Assembly: GCA_029960905.1 (NCBI GenBank)
Contig: JASBVU010000044.1
Location: 1 to 9,849, forward strand
DNA: 9,849 nt
Direction: 5' to 3'
DNA from: Thermoanaerobacterium sp.
GTDB lineage: Bacteria > Bacillota > Thermoanaerobacteria > Thermoanaerobacterales > Thermoanaerobacteraceae
Made by a program: the position numbers and the translations under genes. Of the stretch, positions 7,811 through 9,849 are shown in pieces (position 1 is the first letter of the stretch; every line of letters begins with the position of its first letter). The notes under the pieces are model-generated. The model was not told where the DNA came from. It did not search any database and saw only the letters and a list, made by a program, of their open reading frames with translations.

Positions 7811-9607
7811 TTAATTGGATGTTTCTAAATTTGCAGCTACATTTTGTGAATGCATTTCTCTGTATATCTTAATCCACTTCGTCACACAATCAATGCTTAT
7901 AGCTACAGCTAACAGTAAAATTATTATCGAGAAAACTATTAAAACTGTATTGCCAGATGGCAAATAGTTTGTGACTATATTCAGATATGCCGCTGTCACT
8001 GTTGTAACTATCATAAATGCGAAAGGCACTGCTGTTATGGCAATGTACTTTGCCTTTCCTCTTTTTAAAAGCATTGTCGTTCCGATTGCTAATGCAATTG
8101 ATGCCAAAAGCTGATTTGATGTGCCAAATAAAGGCCATATCGTAGATATGCTGCCATTGTACACTAGATAACCCCACGCAGATGTAAATACAATACTTGT
8201 GATTATGATACCTGGCCACCAATTCTTATTTTTTAATGGCTTGTAGATATATCCACCAGCTTCTTGCAAAACATACCTTCCAATTCTTGTGCCTGCATCG
8301 ACTGTCGTCAGTATAAACAAGGCTTCGAAAAGTATTGAGAAATGATACAAATATGACATCAATTCTTTAAAGCCTGGAATAGATGAGAAAATGTAAGACA
8401 TACCTACGCCTAAAGTAACTGCACCACCAGTCCTTCCTGCCAAAGTCTCTCCAACAGCTTTTGAAAGCGCTGAAAGATCAACAGTATTCATTCCAAGATG
8501 AGCAAATATCTGTGGCGGTACATTTATGGCAAAATAATCACCAGGATGCAAGCTTGTAGCAGCAATAAGCGCCATTATAGATACAAACCCTTCAACAAGC
8601 ATCGCGCCATATCCTATAGGCAAAATGTCTTTTTCGCTTTTAATCATCTTAGGCGTTGTACCTGTAGCTATAAGAGAATGGAATCCTGACAATGCACCAC
8701 ATGCAATAGTTATAAATACGTACGGCCATACTTTACCGGGTATTATAGGACCACCGCCATGGATGAATTTTGTCGTCAAAGGCATTCTTATCATAGGATT
8801 AACAAATATTACGCCTACAGCTAACAATGTTATGACGCCAATCTTCATATAAGTGCTTAAATAATCCCTAGGTGTCAAAAGCAGCCATACTGGCAAAACT
8901 GCAGCCACAAGTCCGTAGACAGCTATAATAATCGTCATCTGGTGTTGATTGAATGTCAGATATGGTGCTAATGCTGAATGCTGAATCGCAGGACCAGATA
9001 CAACTGATATAATCATTAGCGCAACACCGATTATGGTTGCTTCAGATACTTTGTTTGGTCTTATCCATCTCATGTAGATAGCCATAAATAACGCGATAGG
9101 TATCGTAGCACCTACAGTAAATGTACCCCATGAGCTATTGAAGAGAGAATTCACGACAACGATTGCAAGACCTGCGACGGTAATAAGCAAGATAAATATT
9201 ACAGCCATTGTAGCAGCGAAGCCTGAAAATTTTCCTACTTCTGCTCTTGCAATCTCTGCCAGGGATTTGCCTTCATGACGTACAGATGCAAATAAGATAA
9301 CCATGTCATGCACTGCGCCTGCCAAAACTGCACCTATCAATATCCAAAGTGCGCCCGGCAAGTATCCAAACTGTGCAGCAAGAACCGGACCTACCAGTGG
9401 ACCTGCCCCTGCAATAGCTGCAAAATGATGTCCAAAAAGTACCCATTTATTTGTCGGCACGTAGTCGTAACCATTTTCCAACTCATAAGCAGGAGTCTTT
9501 TTCGTCTCGTCCAAAACTAAAACTTTTGATGCTATAAATGCGCCGTAAAAACGGTATGCTAATGCAAATATGCATGCAGCAGCAATGACTAGTACAATAG
9601 CACTCAT
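7811..9607 (-). CDS. cstA: CstA-family carbon starvation membrane transporter
   Basis: This integral inner-membrane transporter belongs to a family implicated in uptake of peptides and, in some members (BtsT, CstA), pyruvate. The 598 residues are almost wholly hydrophobic, with about 14-16 predicted membrane segments by eye. Family motifs are FGHHFAAIAGAGPLVGPVLA (58-77), the HDMVILFASVRHEGKSLAEI stretch (100-119), SGFHSLIATGTTPKM (307-321) and LTTVDAGTRIGRYVLQE (433-449). It is shorter than the roughly 700-residue E. coli CstA, as is common in clostridia. The start at ATG 9607 has AAGGAGGT eight bases upstream. The gene upstream ends in a LytTR DNA-binding domain, a frequent partner of cstA/btsT genes. 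Its leader carries a hairpin over the ribosome binding site. The substrate (peptide or pyruvate) cannot be decided from sequence. Confidence 0.95.
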   Translation of the reverse strand: MSAIVLVIAAACIFALAYRFYGAFIASKVLVLDETKKTPAYELENGYDYVPTNKWVLFGHHFAAIAGAGPLVGPVLAAQFGYLPGALWILIGAVLAGAVHDMVILFASVRHEGKSLAEIARAEVGKFSGFAATMAVIFILLITVAGLAIVVVNSLFNSSWGTFTVGATIPIALFMAIYMRWIRPNKVSEATIIGVALMIISVVSGPAIQHSALAPYLTFNQHQMTIIIAVYGLVAAVLPVWLLLTPRDYLSTYMKIGVITLLAVGVIFVNPMIRMPLTTKFIHGGGPIIPGKVWPYVFITIACGALSGFHSLIATGTTPKMIKSEKDILPIGYGAMLVEGFVSIMALIAATSLHPGDYFAINVPPQIFAHLGMNTVDLSALSKAVGETLAGRTGGAVTLGVGMSYIFSSIPGFKELMSYLYHFSILFEALFILTTVDAGTRIGRYVLQEAGGYIYKPLKNKNWWPGIIITSIVFTSAWGYLVYNGSISTIWPLFGTSNQLLASIALAIGTTMLLKRGKAKYIAITAVPFAFMIVTTVTAAYLNIVTNYLPSGNTVLIVFSIIILLLAVAISIDCVTKWIKIYREMHSQNVAANLETSN

Positions 9608-9617
9608 AAATTAAGAC

Positions 9618-9645
9618 CTCCTTATATTTTTGATTCTATAAGGAG
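9618..9645 (-). promoter_or_regulatory. cstA leader hairpin sequestering the Shine-Dalgarno sequence
   Basis: The arms CTCCTTATA (9618-9626 on plus) and TATAAGGAG (9637-9645) are perfect inverse copies with a 10-base loop. In the mRNA the 3' arm contains AAGGAG, the core of the cstA ribosome binding site, so the folded leader would block ribosome access. There is no T-run after it, so translational control fits better than termination. The structure is seen; the regulator is unknown. Confidence 0.6.
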
Positions 9646-9674
9646 TATAAAACAAAAATAAATAAAATTCATCG

Positions 9675-9683
9675 ATTATCCCA
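9675..9683 (-). promoter_or_regulatory. possible extended -10 promoter of cstA
   Basis: TGGGATAAT reads towards cstA as TG, one base, then GATAAT (five of six matches to TATAAT). No good -35 is seen 17 bases upstream. It would start near 9668 and give a leader of about 60 bases that includes the whole hairpin over the ribosome binding site. Other AT-rich -10-like sequences exist, so this is tentative. Confidence 0.35.
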
Positions 9684-9687
9684 TGAA

Positions 9688-9701
9688 AGTAAACGATAAA
9701 G
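9688..9701. promoter_or_regulatory. cre-like sequence upstream of the cstA -10
   Basis: AGTAAACGATAAAG matches the catabolite-responsive element TGWAANCGNTNWCA at 11 of 14 positions, including the central CG and flanking AA; the first and last two positions fail. It lies just upstream of the candidate -10, where CcpA would repress. Control of a starvation transporter by carbon catabolite repression makes sense, but the match is imperfect. Confidence 0.3.
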
Positions 9702-9725
9702 GGTTAAAAAGAAATATACGTTATC

Positions 9726-9746
9726 AAAAAGAAATGTTTACATTTC
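9726..9746 (-). terminator. weak terminator after the LytTR regulator gene
   Basis: On the minus strand GAAATG-TAAA-CATTTC starts at the last base of the TAG stop codon and is followed by TTTTT. The stem is AT-rich and short, so termination may be partial and some transcripts could continue into cstA. Confidence 0.45.
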
Positions 9747-9849
9747 TAATTTCTGCTAAGACCTAATATCATTTTAAGTTCCTTTATCTTGTTTTTGCTG
9801 ACAGAAATTTTAGTCTTTTTATCATCGTTCATTATAAGCCAATAAGTCC
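9746..9849 (-). CDS. LytTR-domain response regulator, C-terminal end (cut by window edge)
   Basis: The last 33 codons of a minus-strand gene are visible, reading TYWLIMNDDKKTKISVSKNK and then IKELKMILGLSRN before TAG. A charged turn, then KISVSKNKIKELKMIL, is what the end of a LytTR DNA-binding domain looks like (the usual pattern is a strand ending in V-S-R, then a helix with K-x-L-K). LytTR regulators commonly sit next to a LytS/BtsS-type sensor kinase and a CstA/BtsT transporter, and cstA follows here after 138 bases. The receiver domain and most of the DNA-binding domain lie outside the window, so the assignment rests on a short stretch plus context. Confidence 0.65.
   Translation of the reverse strand, partial: TYWLIMNDDKKTKISVSKNKIKELKMILGLSRN

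Noticed and set aside
7890..8222. Second minus-strand frame of 110 codons inside cstA
   Set aside because: It overlaps cstA in another frame, and its His/Tyr/Ser-rich sequence is not protein-like; cstA is intact across it.
9608..9745. Sigma-54 (-24/-12) promoter or paired LytTR direct repeats before cstA
   Set aside because: No GG-N10-GC element is present, and the nearest GTT-type half-sites are spaced 16 or about 25 bases apart rather than about 21.

Overview
The window looks like the chromosome of an AT-rich, low-GC, thermophilic anaerobic Firmicute. My best guess is the Thermoanaerobacterium/Thermoanaerobacter group. This rests on protein character and gene content (CggR-type glycolytic operon, PerR, sigma-54, CstA with a LytTR regulator, an IS200-type element) and has not been confirmed by any search.

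Layout, low to high coordinates. (1) 1-3652, minus strand: a central glycolytic operon read cggR - gap - pgk - tpiA, with tpiA cut by the window edge. It has its own sigma-A-like promoter and a candidate CggR operator in the cggR leader. Hairpins sit between cggR and gap and between gap and pgk, which suggests segmental mRNA processing. As written, gap is broken: a 1-base loss and a 2-base loss about 20 bases apart create a TGA, although both flanking parts are excellent GAPDH sequence. (2) 3786-5171, minus: rpoN (sigma-54) with its own terminator and an extended -10 promoter. (3) 5269-6401, minus: a Cof-type HAD phosphatase followed by acylphosphatase, probably one transcript. (4) 6506-7031, plus: perR, divergent from the HAD gene, with a textbook TTGACA-17-TATAAT promoter and a PerR-box-like inverted repeat over the predicted start site. 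(5) About 7003-7760: an IS200-type insertion sequence (tnpA only, minus strand) abutting or overlapping the 3' end of perR. One end is a dense cluster of hairpins enclosed by a 17-pair imperfect outer stem. The other carries a fold-back hairpin over the tnpA ribosome binding site and terminator-like hairpins. (6) 7776-9849, minus: cstA, a CstA-family peptide/pyruvate transporter, with a leader hairpin that occludes its Shine-Dalgarno sequence, preceded by the C-terminal end of a LytTR-type response regulator.

Functionally, the first block makes and controls triose-phosphate enzymes in response to sugar flux (CggR senses fructose-1,6-bisphosphate in known systems). The acylphosphatase could touch the same acyl-phosphate metabolites. 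The cstA/LytTR block fits scavenging of peptides or pyruvate when sugars run out. PerR handles peroxide stress.

No CRISPR array, tRNA, rRNA or phage genes were seen. No gene-free stretch exceeds 300 bases. I found no convincing new multi-gene system. The most interesting items are the folded IS end at perR, the broken gap reading frame and the series of regulatory hairpins.
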